Source of the DNA: Hemibagrus wyckioides
Lineage: Eukaryota; Chordata; Actinopteri; Siluriformes; Bagridae
Length of the DNA stretch: 64,000 nucleotides
Assembly: GCF_019097595.1 (NCBI RefSeq)
Contig: NC_080732.1
Coordinates: 1,219,354-1,283,353, forward strand
Direction: 5' to 3'
Position 1 is the first letter of the stretch. Each line of letters starts with the position of its first letter. A model generated the notes under the pieces. The model searched no databases and had not been told where the DNA came from. It saw only the letters and a program-made list of their open reading frames with translations. The position numbers and the translations under genes are program-made. Shown here in pieces: positions 14,420-25,847 of this stretch.

Positions 14420-15219
14420 ATTTCAGATGCAGAATCTGATCTACATGTAGACCACAGTCCTCCAGCTGATTGCAGCAAGCGAGGTAAATGTGGAGGCAAT
14501 TTCACACACGGCAGGAGTTCTTCCATAATAAAGCATTTTCTCTCTTTTTTTTTTTTATTTTTTTTTTTTATTTTTTTTTAGGATTATTAGATATCCCGTA
14601 TCAATGACTTCCAAATCATGTTGAACTCTGATTCCATTCTTTTCATGAAGAGCAATTTATTTCCAATTTATACTTTGTCATCCTTTTTAAACGTCGCTCT
14701 CTCTCTCTCTCGGTTCTTTTCTTATTTTCCCTGCACACACACGCACACATCCTCTCTGGCTCGCTCTCGTTCCCTGGTCTCTTCTTAAGTGTGGGCAGTG
14801 TGATTATGCTCGTGCCGTAATGTAATTTTGCCGCATTGATAAAATAAAAATTGTCCTTTATCAGTGTGCTGCTAATGCTCAATTTGCAGGCTATCTCCTC
14901 TGCAACCTTTTCAGGGCGCCGAGCTCTCGGCCTCGCCGCCCCGCCTCCCCCGCACTCTGCCAGCCTGGAGCTGCTGCAAATCCGCGGGTGCGATTGTCAA
15001 ATCAATTATTCATTCTGTGCAATTACACTCGCACAAAGAACTTTTCCCTGCTCGCGGTGATGATTAAATTAACAGCTATTCCAGCTGCCTGATAACATCT
15101 AATAGAATATTCATAAGCAGCCCAAATGGAATGTATGATCTCCATTAACTTCATCATGCTCACTTAATTACATGCTTGTTATTGTATTTACACCTAGTTA
15201 GAGCGCATGGAAGCTGATA

Positions 15220-15263
<44 letters not shown>

Positions 15264-15419
15264 ATCTCTTGGACGAGGCTTCCTCTCTCTCCCCATCTCC
15301 TGTCTTCTCGTCCCCCCCCCCACCCCCGCTTTCTTAGTTTCTCCATCGCTTTACCTCCTTCCTTTTCCCTCCTTCCTTTTCCTATCTCTTTGCTCTGTCT
15401 TCACTTCTCCTCCTCATCA

Positions 15420-15467
<48 letters not shown>

Positions 15468-15846
15468 CCCCCTCCAAAAGCTATTTATTTTAAATACGAC
15501 CCCTGCCGGGCCTAAGGGGGGAAAGCAAGGTCTGTGACAACCTTTGTGGCTTTTAAGTTGCTCTTTTCTATCCATTCCCCATACAATGATTGGGGGAAGA
15601 ATAAAGAAGAAGAAGAAGGAGAAGAAGAAGAAGAGGAGGTAGTGGAGAAAAAGACATAGGAGAAGGGATGGTGGGTGGGGGAGGACAAAAAGAATTATTT
15701 TCTTCCACCTTTCAAAAAAATGATGACATGATTGCTTTCGCTTGATCATGCATCATCTTCTTTCTTCTCTTTTCCTCTCTTTCTTTTTTTTCCCCCTCAG
15801 GTAAATAGTATTCTCCTCCACACACTGGTTCATGTGCAAGCCTTCT

Positions 15847-15887
<41 letters not shown>

Positions 15888-17673
15888 TTCATGGTAAAAT
15901 ATGTGTGATTGATAATGGAAGTTGACATTGGTGCAGGTGTGTGTGCGTATGCGCTATCTCAGTTTCCAGTGTCTGCTTTTTATCTGGATTTTTCTTCTCT
16001 TCTGGCCAATGTTTTCCCCACTTGCTAATAAAAGTGACCTGTCATTAAAACCCAGGAATTGTGTCCCGCCTACATGTTCTCAGAAGCAGTGACTTTTGCT
16101 GGACGTCTCTAAAATGCCACACTGCCCCTCTTTGGCTGGAGGACCAACTGCAGCTTTGTGCACTGAGTTTTTTTTTTTCCTTTCTAATACCATATGCAGA
16201 TTCTTAAAAACTCAGAAATCCTTTGCTTTACAAAAGACTTTGGTTAAAGCCTTCAACTCGGTCAGTAATTCCAGTTCGGTCCTGCAAGGCCGCCAGCAGC
16301 TCCTCCATCTTCTCCTCTCCGTCATTGAAGGCCCTCCCGTCGGGATAAATGACCCAGGATATCGACCCGATTGCCTGACCTCTCGGCTCCCAGGCAGTGA
16401 GCTCTATTTAGCCTCCAGACTTCTGCAGACACCTAGCCCCTCAAACCACCGCCCTACGCCGGATTACTGCAGCATTATCGATTCTCAGGGACTTGTGTTT
16501 GAAATGATACTTGATAAACCTCTCCAGTCTTCTGTCCGAGAGCAGAGTTCGATATTATAACCGATGGTTTTAAGTCTCTCGCTCTTTTTTTTTTTTTTTT
16601 TTTTTTTTTCCCTCTCTTTCTCTCAAACCGCCCATGGAGTCCTCTTTTCACATGCTAGCTGATTATATTCACTTTTTTACAGTCAGAATTTTGTTTGATA
16701 CGATCTTATGGTATATTGGAATAATATGAATTGTGTCCGAAAAAAGTACTACACTAGTATTTTTTGTCATTGGTTCGGAAAACATTTTGTATATTTTGTA
16801 TGCATCTTCTGTGTTTAAAATAATTTAAAAATAAAAGGTGCATAATTCTATTTTACACTAAATGGACGTTTCCAGGTTTCAGTATTAAGTTGTAAACTCA
16901 TCATGCTGGATTTTATAATATTTGCAAAACATTATCAAATATTGAAGACTTGGGAAGCTGTGGAAATGTTGTCAAAGTGACCATGGTTCTTGTTTTTCAC
17001 CATAATTTTCTGTTCCCACTAGCAAGTACCAATTACATATCAACCAGTGCTGTTGTCTCTTGTGGGCGTGGCTTATCCAGCACTCCAGTGGTAGCTATAT
17101 ACGCAGTCTGAAGCCAGCTGTTTAAACGTAAATATAATAGTGTGAAAGTGAGTTTGATTCGCATGTTATGCGCTTAGCTTTGTTCTCAGATTAGATTAGT
17201 AAGTCGAGCTAGCTACATACACTAACCAAAAACACCAAAGATCTTTTCTAGCTCCTTGTGAGCTTTATTTATCTTTATAATGTCTTTGTGCATAATTACT
17301 GACAGTGAATGACAGAAGATGAAACAGTTGTTGTGTTTTTTGTGGGAGTTAACTGCAGGTAGGCGATAAAGTTGTGAGCAAGGAACTGAAGAAATATCAA
17401 ATGTTTCTTATGATTGATGCAAGGAATCGTTTGTCATTTTCTTTTCTTTTCATTTTCTAACTAATCTCATGATTATTAAAAGTATACATCTCACACACAC
17501 ACACACACACTCATCTGTTCTCCCCTCTGTCCACAGGTAGAATCAGGAATCTCAGTAATGAGAAGGATGTGTATAAGAAGCTGAAGACGGTGGTGGACCG
17601 CGTCCTGATGTCTAGCAGCTACTCCGAGGTCAACCTCGCCAAACTCTTCCAGGCCTTTACATCGTTAAAGTAA
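105..17673 (+). CDS. pola1: pola1, DNA polymerase alpha catalytic subunit (3' part, last five coding exons)
   Basis: Catalytic subunit of the nuclear DNA polymerase alpha-primase complex, which starts DNA synthesis at origins and on Okazaki fragments. The window holds only the C-terminal ~220 residues, in coding segments 105-286, 1556-1687, 7806-7922, 11455-11551 and 17537-17673; phases agree at every junction. The segment carries the two zinc modules: CPECG with RCCHVPC (C-x2-C and C-x4-C), then CEDQAC with CPVCC (C-x4-C and C-x2-C). In the family these bind the B subunit (POLA2) and lie next to primase contacts. Further family matches are [27 protein letters not shown] and the tail motif [10 protein letters not shown]. 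The tail between LQGDEK and YSEVNL is shorter than in mammals and poorly conserved. The gene starts upstream of the window. Its three long final introns contain sequence that probably serves arx rather than pola1. Identity is very secure. Confidence 0.97.
287..1555 (+). other. pola1 intron; possible conserved block
   Basis: No gene. A (CA)n tract with a few CG steps lies at about 727-764. From about 800 to 1450 the sequence is mixed in composition and nearly free of simple repeats, unlike the ends of the intron, and could hold a conserved non-coding element. The intron ends in a long CT-rich tract before the acceptor. Confidence 0.4.
1556..1687 (+). CDS. pola1: pola1 coding exon, fourth from last
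   Basis: 132 nt, phase 0 at both ends. Encodes [12 protein letters not shown] through RRHVRKYYS, with the second half-site (C-x4-C) of zinc module 1 and the link towards module 2. Acceptor TTTCTCAG, donor GTGAGT. Confidence 0.96.
1688..7805 (+). other. pola1 long intron with enhancer-like blocks
   Basis: 6.1 kb without a gene. Low-repeat, TAAT-containing blocks that look conserved lie at about 2560-3060, 3320-3530, 4310-4520, 4580-4860 and 6640-7090. A (CT)n tract is at about 3589-3622 and a poly-T at about 3980-4000. A copy of the dispersed repeat called family A here lies at about 6130-6560, with a short fragment near 1750-1800. The stretch 7170-7760 is plain AT-rich sequence with nothing recognisable. 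Enhancer status is inferred from appearance and from the known role of the orthologous introns. Confidence 0.45.
7806..7922 (+). CDS. pola1: pola1 coding exon, third from last
   Basis: 117 nt, phase 0 at both ends. Encodes [18 protein letters not shown] to STLKPE, which is zinc module 2 (C-x4-C then C-x2-C). Acceptor CACACAG, donor GTACGG. Confidence 0.96.
7923..11454 (+). other. pola1 penultimate long intron with enhancer-like blocks
   Basis: 3.5 kb without a gene. Pyrimidine tracts lie at 8258-8340, about 8690-8860, 10492-10527 and 10714-10763. Between them are compact low-repeat blocks at about 8430-8660, 8925-9480, 9940-10460, 10545-10700 and 10770-11260, rich in TAAT and ATTA cores. The block 8925-9480 is the most convincing enhancer candidate in the window. 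Confidence 0.5.
8925..9480. promoter_or_regulatory. candidate conserved enhancer (arx regulatory landscape)
   Basis: About 555 bp with almost no simple repeat, flanked by CT and poly-T tracts. Many homeodomain-type cores (TAAT, ATTA, CAATTA), repeated TTTCAA/TTGAAA words and a perfect 16-bp palindrome at 9255-9270. It lies in the penultimate pola1 intron. As I recall, the longest mammalian ultraconserved elements lie in the last POLA1 introns, and several drive forebrain expression matching ARX. Conservation was judged by eye, not by alignment. Confidence 0.55.
11455..11551 (+). CDS. pola1: pola1 coding exon, penultimate
   Basis: 97 nt, phase 0 in, one base of the next codon out. Encodes [20 protein letters not shown] to QGDEK, matching the family region YxQLxFYRYIFD. 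Acceptor CATTGCAG, donor GTAAGA. Confidence 0.96.
11552..17536 (+). other. pola1 last intron with enhancer-like blocks
   Basis: 6.0 kb without a gene. Candidate conserved blocks by appearance are 11740-12340, 13360-13480, 14200-14330, 14780-15190, 15470-15600 and 15990-16560. Simple repeats include (CA)n near 13205-13230, (CCA)n near 13299-13320, a (GT)n(GA)n compound at about 14369-14416, (CT)n at about 15222-15256, a ~43-base poly-T ending near 15464, (GAA)n near 15604-15640, (CT)n at about 15848-15883 and poly-T near 16586-16610. The part 16650-17460 is AT-rich and unremarkable. Confidence 0.45.
17537..17673 (+). CDS. pola1: pola1 last coding exon
   Basis: Starts with the last two bases of a split Ser codon and ends in TAA at 17671-17673. 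Encodes [16 protein letters not shown] to LFQAFTSLK. The [10 protein letters not shown] motif matches the extreme C-terminus of the family. Acceptor GTCCACAG. Confidence 0.95.
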
Positions 17674-18213
17674 TATTTTATTAGCATTTCAGGTCTTTCT
17701 TTCTTTTTTTCTTTTTTTTTTTTTTTTTTTAACCTTATTTCACCCTGTATCACTGGCGGTCCTGATGATTGCCGTGTTCATCGAGAGCTCTGTTGATTGG
17801 CTGCGTATCTCTCTACGTCTTTCATCATGTCCATTTAGCCCTGTCTTTAATCGATCCCAATTTTGTTGCTAAAATGGACATGAAGAGTGCCTAAAGACCC
17901 ATAAAAAACACCAGCACCCTCATCCACACACACTCCTCCTCTTCGTTCCGCCACACACAACGAGGGAACAATCAGGGGTAATAACTTCTCTCCACCGCCA
18001 CTGGTCCTTGACAGCGTAGCAATTAGCCAATGATACAGACTCGGCCTGGTGATTCGAGGAGCTGGAACAGATTGGACGCTCGTTTCTGACATTACCTCTA
18101 CTTACACTCAGATTTGAGGTTTTATACTTTTTCTACGTGTTGATTTTTTGTTGTTGTTGATTTGATTGAATGTCTGATCTCGTCTCCGTTAAATGTTTTA
18201 ATACTGCCAGTTA

Positions 18214-18219
18214 AATAAA
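18214..18219 (+). terminator. candidate pola1 poly(A) signal
   Basis: AATAAA about 540 bp after the pola1 stop codon; the first clear canonical hexamer I noticed downstream on the + strand. Confidence 0.5.
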
Positions 18220-18581
18220 ATGATTAAAAACAAGTTTTCTGGATTGTTTTTTTTTTTTTCAAAAAAGTAGATGCTTTGGGGTGGGGGAGAGATGGTATTT
18301 CTCTAAATTGTGTTATGGAGAAAAAAGAAAACAGGGGAATGAGGGATGGATGAGGGGTCGGAGTATTGCAGTGACGTGCTGCATGTGTTAAAAAATGGCG
18401 CTTGTTCTATGTGTTTATAATGACAGGTGAACATTTTTTTCCGCCTCACACCATTTCATCATTGCAAATGCCAATTTCCATAAGTACCGTGCTTGAAAAA
18501 TCACTTTAGACGACAGCCACTAATGGCATCGACCTCAGAGAGTGTACACTTTCAGAGTGGCTTTCTGGCCCGGGTTTAGTC

Positions 18582-18616
<35 letters not shown>

Positions 18617-20975
18617 TGAGAGTGATGGACAGCGCTCATGCGGAGGCTCGTGTCGCCGGAGAAGTTAATTTATATATTTATTATATCACATCTACAGTGC
18701 GTCGCAGAGAAAAAGTACTTTACATGACCTGAATAGTTAGTGCTGCTTAAAAGAAAGGGATTTTTTTTCATCGCACTTTACAAGGTTAAGTCATCAGTGC
18801 ATGGGCTCCAGGTTTCACTGACGCATTCCTCCAAAAGCGTTTATCGTGCCAGAGGAGGCTGTTTTCAAACTGCGGCTCCACAGCTTTGCATTCATTTTAC
18901 TCTCTAAGCTAATAAGAACTCTCTCTCTCACACACACACACACACACAGAGTGTGTGTGTCTTGCTAAGCTCTATTGCCCGCCTTTCGGACCAGAAATAG
19001 TAGTAGGACAAGGTTTCCTTTGATGAGGGAATTAGTGCGCTATTCTCTCACTATTATTCATTGCGCGGCGGAATATGTAAGTAGCCGTGGGTGTCAAAAG
19101 GAAAAGCCGCTCCCGTTGCAAAGTGCTCCTCTTGTTTCCTTCAATGGCGAGCTATGAGATGATAAACCGCTTAATACACTGAACTAATTGGATGAGAGTA
19201 AAAGAGACGCGGGGGAATTAAGGCGCGCCCACAGGGAGGGAGGGATGGGGGTAATAAGGGGACGGGGTGCGAGTGGGGGCCCCAGCCATTCAGCCTTTTC
19301 ACTGATTTTTCTTCTCCGCGACTCCAAAAAGGGAGACGAGAGCCTCATCAAAGCGCCTTCAGTGCCTCCAGCACACCCGGCCAATCCAATCGAGCCGCGG
19401 CCGGACCGAGAGGCGCAAAAAAAACGCGTCGTGATGATTATCCGCTCCAGACGCGACTTCAAGAAATTCACAATCAAGTACAAAAAAAAGTTGATCTGCG
19501 ACTTTCTCAGCTTTCAGACGTGGATTTGGTGTTGATGTGATGATAAATGTTTTTATCACTTGCGATTTTAACTTTATCTGTCTTCCAGATTAATTTTTTT
19601 AGATGAAGTTATTTCAGATCTCTTGAGCGTTCCTCGAGCTCGAGCTCTGTCACCTGCCGTTAATAACCTTCACTACCGCTAATAATAAGACGATTAAGGA
19701 ATTCTTGATAATCTTATAAATAAAAGCTCCGCAGAAGTGTGTGGGTGGGTGGGTGGAGAAGTGGACCGGCTTCTGCGCTCCAGAACTCTCCCTGTTAAAT
19801 ATAATAGTCCTAATATCCTGGAGCTGCCGGGAAAATGGCTTTCTTTTCTTTTTCCTCCCTCCTTAATGCCCCTTTGAACATATTCTGCTGCTCTTGTCAG
19901 GCAGCATGGCATGTCAAATGTTTAATATGGATTTCTTGAAGTCTGGAACGAAGGGTGGATGGAGAGATTGGTGGAGAGAGGGAGAGACAGAGAGAGAGAG
20001 AGGGAGGAAGGGGGGGGTCCTTAGCGCATGGAGTTAGAATAAATTATGTGAAGAGTCACAAACGTTCCAGAAAGAGAGAGAGACCCCCCTTCTTTCTTCT
20101 AACTCATCTTTATAAAGCTTTATTTCCATTTCCACTGATCCTGCTTGTTTGTGGTGTCGAAATGAGTCGGATTAGCGGGTGTAAAACAAGGAAAGGGAAC
20201 TCTTTTCACCGCGAGCAGGCGATTAAAAAAGAAGGGAAAATTAATCCTAGAGGTAATTTCACGCGATTTGCCTCGGCACCATGGACGGGTCAAAACGACT
20301 TGGCTGAAAGGAGCCGCATTGATTGCTGTAATGGCATCGCGATACAACGGGGAGGATTTTAGGGAGGGAACTAAATCCAGAGAAAAGACATTCTGATAAA
20401 CCGGTTGTTACTTCATTAATAAGAAAAGACTGGCCTCGACTTAGCCGGCATTACGCATGTCGAGTTCAATTTGCGGCCCCTGAAACTTCTCCATGCGTGT
20501 TTTGTTAACAGGTGGAATTGAAAAGCACCATGAATATAAGCACGACTTAATGGAGCGAATAATCATCTCTTAACACCGTTTTTTTTGTACTAGTTAAAGC
20601 ACCACCACCACGACGAAAATATTTTCAGGAAGAAGAAGAATAATATTATTGCGGATTTTTGTCTCGTGCGTAAAATCTTGCTCGTAGTCGTGACCCATTT
20701 GTTTTCAATGCATTAAATTAACTATTTAAAAAAATATTACTAAAATATAAACTGGTCTGAAAGGGGACTATTCTTTTAGAATTATCTTATAAATTATGAT
20801 TATAAAGTAAAGCATGTGAAACGAATTCGAATGGAGGCGCGTGCATACATCTTGGAACAAAAAAAAAACCTATATTATATTGCTTCTGTACTTTATTTTT
20901 TGAATGCATGCTGTACATTGCGCGTGTTATTTTTAATGAATTAATTTTTTTTGTCTAAATTTATCACTCAGTTCA

Positions 20976-20978
<3 letters not shown>

Positions 20979-21045
<67 letters not shown>
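20979..21045. repeat. (AAT)n microsatellite
   Basis: About 22 uninterrupted AAT units in the pola1-arx intergenic region. Confidence 0.95.
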
Positions 21046-21046
<1 letters not shown>

Positions 21047-21980
21047 GTCTTTTTAATAATGGTTGGGGTTTCATCAGATTCATTCAGCAGATTTATTCTT
21101 TTTTTTTTTTTATTCTGCTTGGCTGCCAGAAAAGAAAAAAGGGAAAAAAAATTCAGTCTCTGGTGGACCATCAGTGTGTCCTGCTGTGGATCTGACCAGT
21201 CCACAGGTTGGACATAAATAATCATCTACAAACCTAAAATTCTGTCAAATGAACATCTACTAGGAAACATTCATACAATACTACATCAAGTGAATTTCAA
21301 TGTTTTCAAGTTTACACCTTTTTAAGCGCCCCCCCCCCATTCAATTCATCTTTACAGTGCTAATGTGTGTTTGTATATATATATATATATATATGTATTT
21401 ATGTTTGTATGTACAAATAGGCTACTCTTAACAGATCAATGAGCAAGCAATCTGAACTCCATTATTGTCCTTTGAAGAAATTGTTAATTTTTCCTCCTAA
21501 AGATCATAATTAACACCAGGGGTAATCTTCACAGAGAGAGTGGGAGGAGGGTTTTTTCCTCAGTCGATGAATTTGGTGATAGTGCGATTTGGAGGGTTCT
21601 AGCAGTTCCCTTTGGCATATTGACCTCCTCCTCTGGTCCCATGCTGGAGCTGATGCTTCTTGCAGAGGAGAAGTTTGTTGCTATTTTGTGTGTGACTGCT
21701 GTCACCACGTCCTTGACCCCCCAAAAAAATAAAACATCAATGGAGTAAGTACAATTTCACTGGCTGTGGCTTGGCAGCAGAGCTACATTGCAGACTGGGG
21801 TTTGGGTTGTTGATGATAGAGGATGTCCAATAAGATGGGTACTGTAACAGTGCGTCACGCCTCCAGGGCTCGGATAGCTCGACCGGTGTGCTTTCACACT
21901 GTGGATTTGGTCATGCTTTGTAATTATTATTATTATTATTTTTATTTTTAGTAAGGGGTTTATTTTTCAGAGCAACAGCT

Positions 21981-22242
21981 TCAGCAGACCTCCTTCCCCG
22001 TAGCACTGGCAGGCAGGATGTTCAGCTGAGTGAGCTGAGCCGAGTGTTCTTTCGCTTTAAGACGTAGCGCGGCGATGCTCGAGGCTCGGCGGTCGGCAGC
22101 CGTGGAGGAAGAGGATGAGGCAGTGGGTGGGTCTGTCAGGCCTGCAGGTGGCTGCACTGGACTTTCCACCGGCGGCGTGGTTTGGCGCAGGAGAGCGGCG
22201 GCCGTGGAAGCGCTTGTCAGTGGACCCATACTGGAGAAAAGT
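21981..22242 (-). CDS. arx: arx exon 5 (OAR domain)
   Basis: 262 nt including the TGA at 21981-21983. Encodes [20 protein letters not shown], a Ser-rich linker and the OAR domain ([16 protein letters not shown]), ending [15 protein letters not shown]. Acceptor TCTGCTCAG. Confidence 0.97.
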
Positions 22243-24108
22243 CTGAGCAGAAGAGTCAAGCTGATTAGAAAATTCTAAAAAAAAAAACAAAAAACAAAAA
22301 ACTAATAATTAAAAAAAAAAAAGTCAAGTCCATCATACAGACTTTCCTACACTTCCTCAGAGGTCAAGTATTAAATGATCACATTTCTGAGCATTTCCCT
22401 GTGATCGTCATGCCAGCCTACCTGCCAAAAGTGGGTCCGATGAAGGCCGGATGACGAAACATGGCGGTGCCCAGGAAGGTGCCCAAGCCAAGGGGCGTGG
22501 CAGGAGGAAGGGCGGAGCTGTTATGTGGTGGTGCCAGTCCTGGGAAGGCAGCGGCTGCTGCGGCGGCGGTCCAGGCAGACTCCAGAGCTGGGTGCGGGTG
22601 AGGAGGAAATGGGCCTCCCTCTAGATAGTGACTCAAGGGGTGGGCAGCAGCTAGTGGACCAGGGAAGGGCAGACCTGGAGGATGAGACTGAACTCCTGCC
22701 TTCTCTCTCTTTCTCCATTTTGCTCTACGATTCTGGAACCAAACCTGGACACAAAGAATGCCTTTTGTGAACGTTCATGCGTGATGCATTAAATCCCTGA
22801 GAAATGATTACATTTACTTCTAAAAGCTGTTTTTAAAATCTTTATCTTATTATTGTGACGAGTATCATCATCTCGTAAGAGCTTCCCGAGTTCATTTAGT
22901 ATTCCGAATTGTGTACCGCTCTGCATGCTCGTTTGAGCTGGCCACTGTAATCCGTGTGCAATATTTGCTTTGCTTTAATGAGGTGACAAATAGGCGGAAA
23001 GTCAAGGGTAATTACATGACCCTAAGCCCCACTCCCTTATGGTCTGTTAGCCTAACTTTTTACTAATTAAAATCTGGTTTTAGGCTGCAGTGAGGGGAAA
23101 AAAACCTGGGTGGAGTGCAGTAATTAAGAGCCTTGTTCAAAAAGGATTTGGGAATAACTGCTTGAACAGGGGCCAGTAACAATTAATACGCTTTAAATGA
23201 AAATTCCTGAAAATGCAAGTGACTTTGAAAAGGGTATTTAACTTTCCCACGGGTGCCCCAAACCATTACTACACTGCGCTGCTGGGGTATACGGGCTATT
23301 ACAGTGCCAGGGCCTAGAGATGAGCGTGTTCGCAATGAGGACACTGTCAACACTGACTCTATAACCTACACACACACACACACAGGCTCTTTTGCATTAC
23401 AGGGCCCCTGGGGAATTTATGAGTTTTATCACCTCCTGATCGAGCCCATTAAGTGATTTGTTCATCCACAGTCCCAAAGAGACATCTGTTGTTTTATGTT
23501 GGCAATAACCCTGCCATGTGTTTGTACTGTCTCTTTGGTTATGGGACTTGAGCTTGATCATGCAAGCTTTGAATAGGCAGGATTGGAAGGAGGAGGAGGT
23601 GGAGGAGGAGGAGGGTGGTGGTGGTGGTGTGAGGGATGGAGGGGGCGACAAACACCTTTAATAGTCTCACTTGTTCCAAGTGCAAAGCATCGGATCAATG
23701 CTGGTCTATTGCAATCACAAAATGGGAAATCAAATAGCATTATCCCCACACCCTCCTCCTCCTCCTCCTCCTCCACCTCCTCCTCCACCCGCACAGGGGC
23801 GATGAGAATTCAAACACCATTTTCTCGGTGGAATAGCAGTGTTTGCTCTTGCGCTAAGTGCGCTTTTACGAACGGCGCGCGCGTCCGCGTAATTGCCGTT
23901 AAAACGCTCGCTCCATTGCATGTAATAACTTTCGATAACAGGAGAAATCTCCGCCGTGACGTTGGGGAGTCATTTAACACAGTCGAAGGCTACACTTTCA
24001 AATGAAATTAAATATAGACCATTAGCCAGATATAGCACACGTCGCTTAGCACAATTTCCCGGAATTCTCGGAAATCTTAATGCTCTACCTAAAACAATTA
24101 CACAATTA

Positions 24109-24183
<75 letters not shown>

Positions 24184-24185
24184 AA

Positions 24186-24241
<56 letters not shown>

Positions 24242-24649
24242 CGCTGTTTTTTTCCAGTCTTTTCTTTGTAAGAATCCAATTCAATAAATAAATGTCCTAT
24301 AATAAACGCCCAATTTCCGAAATTATCTCCCTCATTTCCGGTTTAATTACAACGTCTATTGGTTGTAGGAAATTAACCTAAATATTTACAAATGCTGAAT
24401 TGAAACGCTGTATTCTATTACCGGTCGCAGGATAATAATTTAATAGCAAGCTCCTTAAAACAAATAAGCTTGATCAGATGTGTTAGCACGGGTATAATAA
24501 TAATGTAATAATCACGTTATAATGGCCTGTGTGTTTTTAAATCCATTAATCTGTTGAACTCTTTTGAGGCTTTAAGGAGAGAAGAGCGCATCTTACCTGC
24601 ACACGCGCCTCAGTGAGGTCCAGCCGCATCGCGAGCTCCTCTCTGAAAC

Positions 24650-24683
<34 letters not shown>

Positions 24684-24769
24684 GTTTTTACATAAATCTC
24701 AGAAAAATGTTGTTAGACGCTAAAACAAACAGAAGCCATTAAATAGATTTTGGACTCTTTCAATTTGTA

Positions 24770-24809
<40 letters not shown>

Positions 24810-25554
24810 AAAAAGCTTCCCTTCTTTCTGAAAGCTTTAACTACATAATGACGGAAATAATGCCTATTCAAACTGGAAAGTGGCCGCGTCACTCTTCACC
24901 ATTTTGTGATGAGAATGGATTCCAGTTACAATTACAATTGACAAAAAAAAACCTCAATATATGCGACCGATTTATAAGAGAAAGGAAACGCTCTCGTTAT
25001 TCATTTATTTATTTACTTATTTATTTATTTACTAAACGCAAAATCGTGTTGTATTGCTATAATAATATGGTATAATATTCTCTTCAGTAAAATATGAGAG
25101 CACGAGCTCATATATATCCACTGACAAATGTGTTATATTAGATGTTAGAATTGTTGTTGTTGTTGTTGTTGCTGTTGTTGTTGTTGTTGTTGTTCTTCTT
25201 CTTCTTCTTCTTCTTCTTGTTTTTCTCTCATCTTCGTCGTAACAAAAACAAATATTTTATAGGAAACATTTTATAAGAAGATTACGCGAGTTTACTTTTG
25301 GCCTCCTGCAATTTCCGCGGCTTAAAAACGCGTTTTGTGAATTTACCGAAATTGCTGTTGTTTTATTTTTATAGCTTCAAGTAATGAATTTATTAAAATA
25401 ATAATATGAAAAACAAAACAAATGGGCCTGCAGACAACAGGCTCCTTGAATAAAATGCGCGTTTTGGTGATGAACTGGTGTTTAATCTTAATTGTAATAA
25501 ATTTAAACTATATTCTTTAAATCCATTAGTCATCAGAGTAAATATGTGTCTCTG

Positions 25555-25620
<66 letters not shown>

Positions 25621-25783
25621 ACAGTTTATTTTTAGTGTCGATATTTATGATCGAGCAGTAATTTATATAGCTATATTATTTCTCATCTATTATATTATTC
25701 TCCTCTTTTGGAATAGATATGAGGATGTAGAATTTTTTAAGCTTGTAGAAATTGTTTTTAATCCACTGTCTCAAATATTATTA

Positions 25784-25847
<64 letters not shown>

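Larger units (their letters stand above)
17674..21980. other. pola1-arx tail-to-tail intergenic region
   Basis: 4.3 kb between the two stop codons, without a gene. Low-repeat blocks that look conserved: 17750-18080, 18370-18560, 18640-19190, 19190-19500, 19560-19920 and 20020-20560. Simple repeats: poly-T at about 17707-17730, (TG)n at about 18584-18616, adjacent (CA)n and GTGTG near 18926-18960, and a pure (AAT)n of about 22 units at 20979-21045. These blocks are probably more arx regulatory sequence; this is inference from position and composition. Confidence 0.45.

Noticed and set aside
16096..16560. 154-codon open frame on the + strand in the last pola1 intron
   Set aside because: No recognisable domain or splice context. 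The region looks more like a conserved non-coding block, and the frame may be open by chance.
19188..19535. 115-codon + strand open frame downstream of pola1
   Set aside because: No family resemblance and an overlapping open frame on the other strand. More likely a GC-rich conserved non-coding block.
21959..21964. AATAAA on the - strand directly after the arx stop as its poly(A) signal
   Set aside because: Only ~20 bp after the stop codon, too close to be the main signal; the true arx 3' end could not be placed.
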